This document shows, one piece after another, positions 1 through 5,736 of a stretch of 5,736 nucleotides of DNA; the first letter of the stretch is position 1, and each line of letters begins with the position of its first letter. Source of the DNA: Lutibacter sp. UBA4458 (GTDB lineage: Bacteria > Bacteroidota > Bacteroidia > Flavobacteriales > Flavobacteriaceae); contig DGOU01000204.1 of assembly GCA_002390165.1 (NCBI GenBank), positions 1-5,736 of the forward strand, in the 5' to 3' direction. The notes beneath the pieces are model-generated. The model was not told where the DNA came from. It worked only from the letters and a program-made list of their open reading frames with translations, and made no database searches. Position numbers and translations under genes: made by a program.

Positions 1-817
1 GGTTAACAATATGTTTACAGAGCCAATTAATTTAGGCACACCTATTAATAGTAATTTAGACGATTTTAGTTTTATAGTTTCTACTAATGGAAAAGGTTAT
101 TTTTCTTCAAACCGTGATGGAGGTATTGGTGATGATGACATTTATGCTTTATTTCAAAACCAAAAATATTTTGTGAGTGGCATAGTTCAAGATAAAACTT
201 CAATGAAATTATTACCTGGTGCTGAAGTAAGTATTTTAAATCAAAATGGAGAACTTATTAAAAAAGTTGTTGTTGACAACAAAGCTTCCTATAATTTTGA
301 AGTTAAAAATGGAGGAGATTACATCATTAAATCTACGAAAAATCTATACATTCCTTATCAAACGGAATTTAAAGTTAAGGATAAATTAGCAGCTAAAAAC
401 TTGTCTATTTTAATGGAATCGTTTGAACAGGCTGAAAAAAATATTATCGCAGAAAATAATAAAATTCAAATTAAAATTAAACCAATTTATTTTGATTTTG
501 ATAAATGGAATATTAGAAAAGATGCTGCCTTAGAATTGAAAAATGTTCTCTCCATATTAAACAAATATCCAACTATGAAAATTGAAGTTGGAGCACATAC
601 CGATTTTAGAGGAAGTGATATTTACAACTTAATGCTCTCTAAAAAAAGAGCAAAATCTGTTAAAAATTATTTAATTGGTCAGGGAATAAATGCTAACAGA
701 ATAACTTCTGCAGGATATGGTGAAACACAACCAGTTAATAATTGCACAAAAATTGGAACTTGTGATGAAGCAGGATACAATAAAAACAGACGTTGTGAAT
801 TTGTAATTTTACATTAA
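1..817 (+). CDS. OmpA-family outer-membrane protein with PD40-like repeat (3' part, start outside window)
   Basis: This is the C-terminal part of a surface protein that probably anchors the outer membrane to peptidoglycan. The reading frame is open to the window edge, and the ATG at 11 lies inside a repeat, so it is not the real start. Counting from that ATG, residues 1-46 resemble the last PD40/beta-propeller blade (FSSNRDGGIGDDDIY at 31-45). Residues about 54-122 look like a carboxypeptidase-regulatory-like beta-sandwich (VSGIVQDK... LPGAEVSI). Residues about 155-268 are an OmpA C-terminal domain: IYFDFDKWNIR at 159-169, HTDFRG at 196-201, N206, LSKKRA at 209-214, GYGE at 235-238 and NRRCEF at 259-264. 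Asp198 and Arg213 sit at the positions that bind diaminopimelate in OmpA domains. The signal peptide and any earlier repeats lie upstream. No clear terminator follows the stop codon. The family call is firm; the exact biological role is not known. Confidence 0.9.
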   Translation, partial: VNNMFTEPINLGTPINSNLDDFSFIVSTNGKGYFSSNRDGGIGDDDIYALFQNQKYFVSGIVQDKTSMKLLPGAEVSILNQNGELIKKVVVDNKASYNFEVKNGGDYIIKSTKNLYIPYQTEFKVKDKLAAKNLSILMESFEQAEKNIIAENNKIQIKIKPIYFDFDKWNIRKDAALELKNVLSILNKYPTMKIEVGAHTDFRGSDIYNLMLSKKRAKSVKNYLIGQGINANRITSAGYGETQPVNNCTKIGTCDEAGYNKNRRCEFVILH

Positions 818-869
818 AGATTAAACAAAGCAATACTATTCGGCCTTTACAATCTGATTAAAAAAAATG

Positions 870-877
870 TACATTTG
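870..877 (+). promoter_or_regulatory. Bacteroidota-type -7 promoter element (TAnnTTTG) for kdsA
   Basis: The octamer TACATTTG fits the TAnnTTTG -7 consensus of the Bacteroidota primary sigma factor exactly. It ends 17 bases before the kdsA ATG, so transcription would start near base 884 and leave a leader of only about ten bases. The -33 element is weak: TTTAC at 846-850 has suitable spacing (19 bases) but is not the expected TTTG. Assignment rests on consensus and position only. Confidence 0.6.
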
Positions 878-894
878 CAAAAAAACTTTATTTA

Positions 895-1713
895 ATGAAT
901 TTAAATTTAATTCCAAATATAAAACATACGGATAGTAATAATTTCTTTTTACTTGCCGGACCTTGTGCAATTGAAGGAGAAGAAATGGCTCTAAAAATTG
1001 CAGAACATATTTTAAAAGTAACGGATAAATTAAAAATTCCGTTTGTATTTAAAGGAAGTTTCAAAAAAGCAAATCGTAGTAGAATTGATAGTTTTACTGG
1101 AATTGGAGATGAAAAAGCATTAAAAATATTAAAAAAAGTTTCTGAAACATTTAATATTCCTACTGTAACCGATATTCATGAAGTTTCTGATGCTTTTAAA
1201 GCTGCAGAATATGTTGATATTTTACAAATTCCTGCTTTTTTAGTTCGTCAAACCGATTTGGTAGTAGCAGCTGCTAAAACAGGGAAAGTGGTTAATTTAA
1301 AAAAAGGACAATTTATGAGTCCTTCTGCAATGAAACATGCTGTTCAAAAAGTAAAAGATAGTGGTAATAATAAAGTTTGGATTACAGATAGAGGCACCAT
1401 GTTTGGCTACCAAGATATGATTGTAGATTTTAGAGGAATTCCTGAAATGCAACAATTTGCACCAACAATTTTAGATATTACCCATTCACTACAACAACCT
1501 AATCAAAGTAGCGGAGTTACCGGCGGTAAACCAGAATTAATTGAAACTATTGCAAAAGCAGGTGTTGCAGTTGGAGTTGATGGTTTATTTTTAGAAACAC
1601 ATTTTGATCCATCCATTGCAAAAAGTGATGGTGCAAATATGTTAAACTTAAAACATTTAGAAAGTTTGCTAAGTAAATTAACAACCATTAGAAAAGCGAT
1701 AAATACTTTTTAA
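895..1713 (+). CDS. kdsA: 3-deoxy-8-phosphooctulonate synthase (KDO-8-P synthase)
   Basis: This cytoplasmic enzyme condenses phosphoenolpyruvate with arabinose-5-phosphate to give KDO-8-phosphate, the precursor of the KDO sugar of lipopolysaccharide. It is a full-length single-domain TIM barrel of 272 residues, the usual family size. KANRS at 58-62 is the KDO-8-P synthase signature and separates it from the related DAHP synthases. AFLVRQTDL at 114-122 and GTMFGYQDMIVDFRG at 167-181 are further family blocks. The likely metal ligands are all present: Cys24 (AGPCAIE), His197 (DITHS), Glu234 (FLETH) and Asp245 (KSDGA). This places it with the metal-dependent type (Aquifex-like) rather than the metal-free E. 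coli type, which has Asn in place of Cys. The ATG at 895 is the only in-frame start after the in-frame TAA at 859-861. There is no Shine-Dalgarno sequence, as is common in this phylum. It appears to be transcribed alone, from the promoter at 870-877 to the hairpin at 1714-1751. Confidence 0.97.
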   Translation: MNLNLIPNIKHTDSNNFFLLAGPCAIEGEEMALKIAEHILKVTDKLKIPFVFKGSFKKANRSRIDSFTGIGDEKALKILKKVSETFNIPTVTDIHEVSDAFKAAEYVDILQIPAFLVRQTDLVVAAAKTGKVVNLKKGQFMSPSAMKHAVQKVKDSGNNKVWITDRGTMFGYQDMIVDFRGIPEMQQFAPTILDITHSLQQPNQSSGVTGGKPELIETIAKAGVAVGVDGLFLETHFDPSIAKSDGANMLNLKHLESLLSKLTTIRKAINTF

Positions 1714-1751
1714 AAAACAAAAGCACCATTTAAAAATGGTGCTTTTGTTTT
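1714..1751. terminator. Bidirectional intrinsic terminator between kdsA and nrdJ
   Basis: Bases 1714-1731 and 1734-1751 form a perfect 18-bp inverted repeat around a nominal 2-base AA spacer; in practice the inner A:T pairs would open into a larger loop. The core is GCACCAT/ATGGTGC, flanked by an A-rich left arm and a T-rich right arm (GCTTTTGTTTT). By symmetry, either strand's transcript gives a hairpin ending in a U-rich stretch. It begins directly after the kdsA stop codon and ends 15 bases before the nrdJ stop codon, so it can serve both convergent genes. Confidence 0.9.
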
Positions 1752-1766
1752 AAATTTATTTTTAAA

Positions 1767-4313
1767 TTATCCACATTTAGAATGTCCACAATTTTTACAT
1801 TTTAAACATCCTTCTTCATAAATTAAACCTTCAGGATCACCACATTCTGGGCATTTTTTATCTACTGCTTTTGTACCATCTTCAACAAATTGTTTTAATG
1901 TACGTGCAATACCATTTTTCCAGGTATTAATATTATCATCGTACATATTTAAATGGTTTATCAAATCTACTACATACTGAATTGGCATTCCATGTCGTAA
2001 AACTCCTGATATTAATTTAGCATAATTCCAATATTCTTTATCAAAAGTTCTAGATAAGCCTTCCAACGTAACTTTATAACCTTGTTTGTCTAAAAATTGA
2101 AAATCGTAACGCGAATTACCTTTATCATCTCTATTTTTTATCACCCAACCTTTTTCTAGCCAAGCTGGTAAAATAAATGCATCTTCAATTTTACCTGTAA
2201 AAACTTCATAAGGTCGGTTATTAATTAAACCAACAACAGCAACCCATTTATCATAATCATTCTGAAAACGTACTACTTTAGCTTCAATTTTTTTAGGTCT
2301 TTTAGGAAAAATAGTTTCTGCATAACATCCATCTTTCTTTTTTTCTTTTTTATCATCACTTGCAACTAAAATACCACTTCTAGATCCATCTCTGTAAACC
2401 GTAATTCCTTTTAATCCTTTTTTCCAAGATTCAATATAAATATTGCCAACCGTTTCTACATCTACATCCGCAGGTAAGTTAATAGTTGAGCTAATAGAGT
2501 GTGTAGTATATTTTTGAACCAAACTTTGCATTTCTACTCGTTTAACCCAATCAATTTCTGGCGCAGTTGCACCTTTATACGGACTTTCATCAATTTCATT
2601 TTTCCCTGAAACTTCCATCCACTTTTTTAATTTTGGATGATAAACTTCAAACTCTTCATAAGCATCCCCTAATTCATCTACATAAGCTACTTTTGCGTTT
2701 TCATCTTCTTGATTTACTTTTCGCCTTCTTTTATAAGACAATAGAAAAACTGGTTCAATACCAGAAGAAGTTTGTGCCAACATACTTAAACTTCCAGTTG
2801 GAGCCACCGTACTTACAGAAATATTTCTTCTTCCGTATTTCATCATTCGTTTATAAATAGCTGGAAAATCTTTTTCTATCATTTGAACAAATTCAGAAAA
2901 GTTTTCGATTTTGGGGTTAAATATTTCAAATTTTCCACGAGTAATTGCCATATCAATAGAACTATCAAACTCTCCTTTAAATTTAGTTTGCATAATTTTA
3001 TCAACCTCAGCTATAGCTTCATCAGTATCAAATTTAATCCCTAAGGCAGCCATGGCATCTGCTAAAGCAGTAAAACCTAATCCGGTTCTTCTTCCTTTTT
3101 TACCTGTTTTGTATAATAATTTCCACGTATCAATTTCAACCTGTTTTATATTTTTAGGTTCTTTATCGTGCATTATTTTATTAAAAATCCTATCAACAGC
3201 CTCCAATTCTAAATCTACTAAATCATCCATTAATCGTTGGGATTCATAAGCAACTTCGTAAAACTTTTTATAATTGAATTTAGCCTTATCGGTAAAAGGA
3301 TTTTCAACGAAACTATACAAGTTTAAAGCGATTAAACGACAACTATCTCCACCTTGCATCGCAATTTCAGAACAAGGATTGGTTGAGCTATTTTTAAACC
3401 CTGGATATACAGAAGATGTTGAATAATAATGCTGACGATCCCAAAAAATTAAACCAGGTTCAGCAGTATTATGCGCACTTTTAATTATGGTGTTCCAAAG
3501 CTCTTTGGCTTTTATGGTTTTAGTGTATTTAGGATTTTTGCTATCAATTGGCCAACGTAATTTAAAATCATCATCATTTACCACAGCAATCATAAACTCA
3601 TCGGATAATCGAAGAGAAATATTTGCTCCAGTAACTTTACTTAAATCTTGTTTTACCGTTATAAAATCTTCAATATCTGGGTGAGCAATATCCATAGTTA
3701 ACATTAACGCTCCTCGCCTTCCATTTTGAGCAACTTCACGAGTAGTATTTGAAAAACGGTGCATAAAAGAAACTGCTCCGGTTGTGGAACCAGCTGAATT
3801 AGATACCGATGCACCATTTGGTCTTAAATTAGATAAATCTACCCCAACTCCACATCGCCTTTTAAACAATTGTGCTAATTGTTGATCGGTATAAAAAATA
3901 CCACCATAAGAATCATAAACTGGAGGAACTACAACACAATTAGATAAAGATGAAATTACATTTTTATTTCCTAAAGAGGACATAACACTTCCTTGAGGAA
4001 TGGTATATTTAAAATCTTTAAAAAGCTCAAATATTTTATCTTCAGATAAAAACTCACGAGATTTACCATATTCTGATAAACCTTCTGTACTTTTTTCTTG
4101 TTCTTTAAATTTGGCTTCCATTCGTGCAAATTCTGATGCCATTCTATGGTGCATTTCATTAGGAGTAGCTTCTAAATACTCACCTTTTTTGGTTTTCATT
4201 GCATATTTATTCAGCCAAGTTGTTGCTGCTAATTCATCACCATTAAAATAATCTAAAGCCTTGGCTAACACTTCTTTATATGTAAATACCTTTTGAAATA
4301 CTAATTGCTCCAT
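1767..4313 (-). CDS. nrdJ: Adenosylcobalamin-dependent (class II) ribonucleotide reductase
   Basis: This cytoplasmic enzyme reduces ribonucleotides (probably diphosphates) to deoxyribonucleotides. It makes its thiyl radical from adenosylcobalamin, so it needs neither oxygen nor a small radical subunit, and none is encoded nearby. The protein has 848 residues, typical of the long NrdJ form. Visible catalytic features are the redox pair Cys126 (LSNC) and Cys325 (GGDSC), and the active-site loop Asn312-Pro-Cys314-Ser-Glu316 with the thiyl cysteine Cys314. The substrate phosphate loop PTGSLS is at 505-510, and GIEPVF is at 518-523. A charged stretch at 653-660 (DDKKEKKK) links the barrel to a C-terminal domain of about 665-800 that sits where TSCPD domains occur but is divergent. 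The tail carries six cysteines (821, 824, 836, 839, 842, 847; CPEC...CLKCKNC...C), a zinc-ribbon-like motif that may also take part in thiol relay. There is no N-terminal ATP-cone. The ATG at 4313 is preceded at once by an in-frame TAA, which fixes the start. The gene is separated from its upstream neighbour by 290 bases and is probably transcribed alone. Confidence 0.96.
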   Translation of the reverse strand: MEQLVFQKVFTYKEVLAKALDYFNGDELAATTWLNKYAMKTKKGEYLEATPNEMHHRMASEFARMEAKFKEQEKSTEGLSEYGKSREFLSEDKIFELFKDFKYTIPQGSVMSSLGNKNVISSLSNCVVVPPVYDSYGGIFYTDQQLAQLFKRRCGVGVDLSNLRPNGASVSNSAGSTTGAVSFMHRFSNTTREVAQNGRRGALMLTMDIAHPDIEDFITVKQDLSKVTGANISLRLSDEFMIAVVNDDDFKLRWPIDSKNPKYTKTIKAKELWNTIIKSAHNTAEPGLIFWDRQHYYSTSSVYPGFKNSSTNPCSEIAMQGGDSCRLIALNLYSFVENPFTDKAKFNYKKFYEVAYESQRLMDDLVDLELEAVDRIFNKIMHDKEPKNIKQVEIDTWKLLYKTGKKGRRTGLGFTALADAMAALGIKFDTDEAIAEVDKIMQTKFKGEFDSSIDMAITRGKFEIFNPKIENFSEFVQMIEKDFPAIYKRMMKYGRRNISVSTVAPTGSLSMLAQTSSGIEPVFLLSYKRRRKVNQEDENAKVAYVDELGDAYEEFEVYHPKLKKWMEVSGKNEIDESPYKGATAPEIDWVKRVEMQSLVQKYTTHSISSTINLPADVDVETVGNIYIESWKKGLKGITVYRDGSRSGILVASDDKKEKKKDGCYAETIFPKRPKKIEAKVVRFQNDYDKWVAVVGLINNRPYEVFTGKIEDAFILPAWLEKGWVIKNRDDKGNSRYDFQFLDKQGYKVTLEGLSRTFDKEYWNYAKLISGVLRHGMPIQYVVDLINHLNMYDDNINTWKNGIARTLKQFVEDGTKAVDKKCPECGDPEGLIYEEGCLKCKNCGHSKCG

Positions 4314-4603
4314 TTAAAAAGTTGGTTTTTTATATTAATTTGAGTCATTAAAATTAGATAATAAATAAACCTATTTTATCCTTTAATAGAATTAGTTAAT
4401 AACATTTTATTGTTGAAAAGTTGTAAAAATAATTTTAAGGTTATTTTAGTTTTTAAACTTTAAATAATTACAGTTTTAATCCATTAAATTTTAAAATATC
4501 CTCAATAAAATTTTAGATTATAGTATAATAATTGAATATTAAATTTTCAGAAAAAAAATAAATTCTTAACTTTTTAAAAAAAATTAGAATGGAGATGCCA
4601 TTA
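4314..4603. other. AT-rich intergenic region upstream of nrdJ, no gene seen
   Basis: This 290-base gap holds about 43 G or C bases by hand count (about 15%), far below the flanking genes. It must contain the 3' end of the DUF3820 transcript and the nrdJ promoter and leader. Read on the minus strand, no exact TAnnTTTG occurs (no CAAAnnTA on the plus strand). The closest are TAGGTTTA (plus 4366-4373) and TAATTTTA (plus 4349-4356), both lacking the final G and a good -33 TTG. I saw no cobalamin-riboswitch box, no NrdR-like palindrome and no GC-bearing terminator hairpin. Short A/T palindromes such as AGTTTTTAAACT near 4449-4460 are expected by chance at this composition. Confidence 0.7.
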
Positions 4604-4822
4604 TTATTTTCTTAATTTATTTACTAAATCCTCTAATCCGTTTAGCTGAATTTCATAAACTAATTGTAATAATTCTCCAAATTTACCAGCAGGAAACCCC
4701 TTGTTTTTATACCAAACTATATAATACTCTGGCAAATCTGTTAAATAAGTGCCTTTATATTTTCCATAAGGCATTTTGGTGTTTGCTAATTTTTCTAATA
4801 AATGTTGGTGATTATTTTCCAT
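4604..4822 (-). CDS. DUF3820 family small protein
   Basis: This is a 72-residue cytoplasmic protein with no signal peptide or membrane segment. It fits the DUF3820 family, which Pfam names a putative quorum-sensing-regulated virulence factor; the biochemical role is unknown. Family blocks in order are MPYGKYKG at 17-24, the DLPEYYIVWY segment at 29-38, GFPAGKFGELL at 42-52 and EIQLNGLEDL at 57-66. The fold resembles the small C-terminal domain of some exonuclease-X-like proteins, so nucleic-acid contact is possible, but this is only inference. The ATG at 4822 lies inside the end of the upstream oxidoreductase gene: the two overlap by 11 bases in different frames, which suggests co-transcription and perhaps translational coupling. 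There is no Shine-Dalgarno sequence. A start at Met17 would lose the first 16 residues, but the overlap geometry favours 4822. Family assignment is good; function is open. Confidence 0.88.
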   Translation of the reverse strand: MENNHQHLLEKLANTKMPYGKYKGTYLTDLPEYYIVWYKNKGFPAGKFGELLQLVYEIQLNGLEDLVNKLRK

Positions 4823-5736
4823 CTACAAAATCTTGCAAATAGCTAAAACGTTTGGTTAATTTTCCGTTTTCAGTCATTTTTGCTCTTTGCAATACACCAT
4901 CTTTATCCTCATTAAAAAATGCCGGAATAACGTGTTCACCAAAACTTTCTCCAAAGCCTTCTGAAGCATCTTTTGGAAGTTCGCAAGGTAAATTATCTAC
5001 TGCCATTACCCCTATTGCATCTTTATTTTTATAATCTACTTCTAGTTCGGTTATTGGGTTATAACCATAAATAGGATTTGCAATAGTTGAGGATCTAATA
5101 GTAGAAGCTACTGGTCCGTCAATATCACAGCTGATATCTGCAACTACCTTTATATTAAAATCTTTTAATTTTGCATCTTCTCTAGTAAAAAGATATGGAG
5201 AACCTGTTCCATAAAAATGACAAGCAATATATAAATCGGCCACTTTGGCAAACCTCATAAAATCACTGACATAATCTTGTGGATTTTTAAAAAAATCAAA
5301 CTGGTCTATTACTTTTCCATCTTTTCTTTTGTTATAATCTAACACATCAATTTGAACATAAACTGGTTTGTTAAAAGTTTGGTTTAGAAATTCATCTACA
5401 GAAACCTCACGCATTCCCATGCCATCCAGCATTTCTTTAGCTCCGCTACTTACACGACCTTTTCCTGTTAAAACTATTTTAATTGGTGGCAGTTTAATGT
5501 GTTGCAATTTATGAATTAACATTAATTGGTCATGCAGTCTTTCGGCTTTTGGCAACTTAAATAGGTCAAATTTTAAACCATAGGTTCTAAATCCGTTATA
5601 AGTACCTACAATTCCCGCATATCTTCCAAAGGCAACTAACCTAGCATTTTTTTTATTAGTAATTGTTTCGTGGTCGTATAGTTCAATGTTTTTATTTAAA
5701 ATTACTTGTAATAAATCTCTGTTATATGATTGTTTT
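4812..5736 (-). CDS. Saccharopine dehydrogenase-like (LYS1/LOR-SDH family) NAD(P)-dependent oxidoreductase, 5' end outside window
   Basis: This is a cytoplasmic Rossmann-fold oxidoreductase of the family that includes yeast saccharopine dehydrogenase (lysine-forming, LYS1) and alanine dehydrogenase-like proteins. About 307 codons are visible and the frame is open to the window edge. A TTG at 5555 could be misread as a start, but 60 in-frame codons precede it and encode conserved family sequence (ARLVAFGRYAGIVGTYNG at visible residues 31-48). The nucleotide-binding loop is TGKGRVSSGA at 90-99, comparable to yeast GALGRCGSGA. Later family blocks are VVADISCDIDGP at 197-208 and VDNLPCELPKDAS at 246-258, comparable to the yeast IDHLPSLLPREAS stretch. 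The N-terminal region with the catalytic Lys and His lies just beyond the window. Full length is probably near 400 residues. Its stop overlaps the DUF3820 start by 11 bases. The family is clear; the substrate is uncertain, since Bacteroidota normally make lysine through diaminopimelate. Confidence 0.87.
   Translation of the reverse strand, partial: KQSYNRDLLQVILNKNIELYDHETITNKKNARLVAFGRYAGIVGTYNGFRTYGLKFDLFKLPKAERLHDQLMLIHKLQHIKLPPIKIVLTGKGRVSSGAKEMLDGMGMREVSVDEFLNQTFNKPVYVQIDVLDYNKRKDGKVIDQFDFFKNPQDYVSDFMRFAKVADLYIACHFYGTGSPYLFTREDAKLKDFNIKVVADISCDIDGPVASTIRSSTIANPIYGYNPITELEVDYKNKDAIGVMAVDNLPCELPKDASEGFGESFGEHVIPAFFNEDKDGVLQRAKMTENGKLTKRFSYLQDFVDGK

Noticed and set aside
11..13. ATG at 11 as the start of the OmpA-family gene
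   Set aside because: The frame is open upstream to the window edge and the ATG lies inside a PD40-type repeat; a secreted protein would also need a signal peptide, which is absent here.
819..862. GATTAAA direct repeat (near 820 and 856) as an operator
   Set aside because: A seven-base A/T-rich repeat is expected by chance at this composition and has no symmetry or known regulator.
1503..1688. 61-codon minus-strand open frame within kdsA
   Set aside because: It is antisense to conserved kdsA codons, matches no family I know and has no promoter or partner gene.
2567..3684. Plus-strand open frames of 97, 112 and 65 codons within nrdJ
   Set aside because: They lie opposite conserved nrdJ domains and their composition (rich in His, Leu, Ser, Phe) is what reverse reading of this gene produces.
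3971..4251. Open frames of 62 (minus) and 83 (plus) codons over the nrdJ N-terminus
   Set aside because: Both are shadows of the nrdJ coding frame with no recognisable protein features.
4564..4590. Possible terminator after the DUF3820 gene (ATTCT...AGAAT around A/T runs)
   Set aside because: Only five base pairs hold at the ends before mismatches begin, and the rest is A/T run; it is too weak to call a terminator.
4852..5034. 60-codon plus-strand open frame within the oxidoreductase gene
   Set aside because: Antisense to conserved family blocks and with no independent support.
5553..5555. TTG at 5555 as the start of the saccharopine-dehydrogenase-like gene
   Set aside because: Sixty in-frame codons upstream encode conserved family sequence without a stop, so the gene begins outside the window.

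Overview
The window looks like ordinary chromosomal DNA of a Bacteroidota bacterium, most likely a marine or free-living member of the Flavobacteriaceae. Four things point there: the coding DNA is strongly AT-rich (roughly 30% GC by eye); starts lack Shine-Dalgarno sequences; the kdsA gene has an exact TAnnTTTG-type promoter element close to its start; and the protein variants (PD40/OmpA surface protein, KdsA with KANRSRID, class II ribonucleotide reductase with a C-terminal zinc motif) match that phylum as I remember it. There is no mobile element, CRISPR array, tRNA or rRNA, and I found no novel multi-gene system.

Layout: (1) bases 1-817, plus strand, the 3' part of an OmpA-family outer-membrane protein whose start lies before the window. 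(2) 895-1713, plus strand, kdsA, which makes KDO-8-phosphate for lipopolysaccharide, with its own promoter in the 77-bp gap. (3) 1714-1751, an 18-bp perfect inverted repeat that fills most of the 53-bp gap between two convergent genes and probably terminates both. (4) 1767-4313, minus strand, nrdJ, an adenosylcobalamin-dependent (class II) ribonucleotide reductase. (5) 4314-4603, a 290-bp gap of only about 15% GC that holds no gene. (6) 4604-4822, minus strand, a 72-residue DUF3820 protein. (7) 4812 to the window end, minus strand, a saccharopine-dehydrogenase-like (LYS1/LOR-SDH family) oxidoreductase cut by the window edge. Its stop codon overlaps the DUF3820 start by 11 bases.

The genes do not form one pathway. 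The left half concerns the cell envelope (peptidoglycan-binding OmpA protein, LPS core sugar). The right half holds DNA-precursor synthesis (NrdJ) and a two-gene unit (oxidoreductase plus DUF3820) of uncertain function. The clearest candidates for follow-up are the true substrate of the LYS1-like enzyme, its overlap with DUF3820, and the very AT-rich leader of nrdJ, which has no recognisable cobalamin riboswitch.
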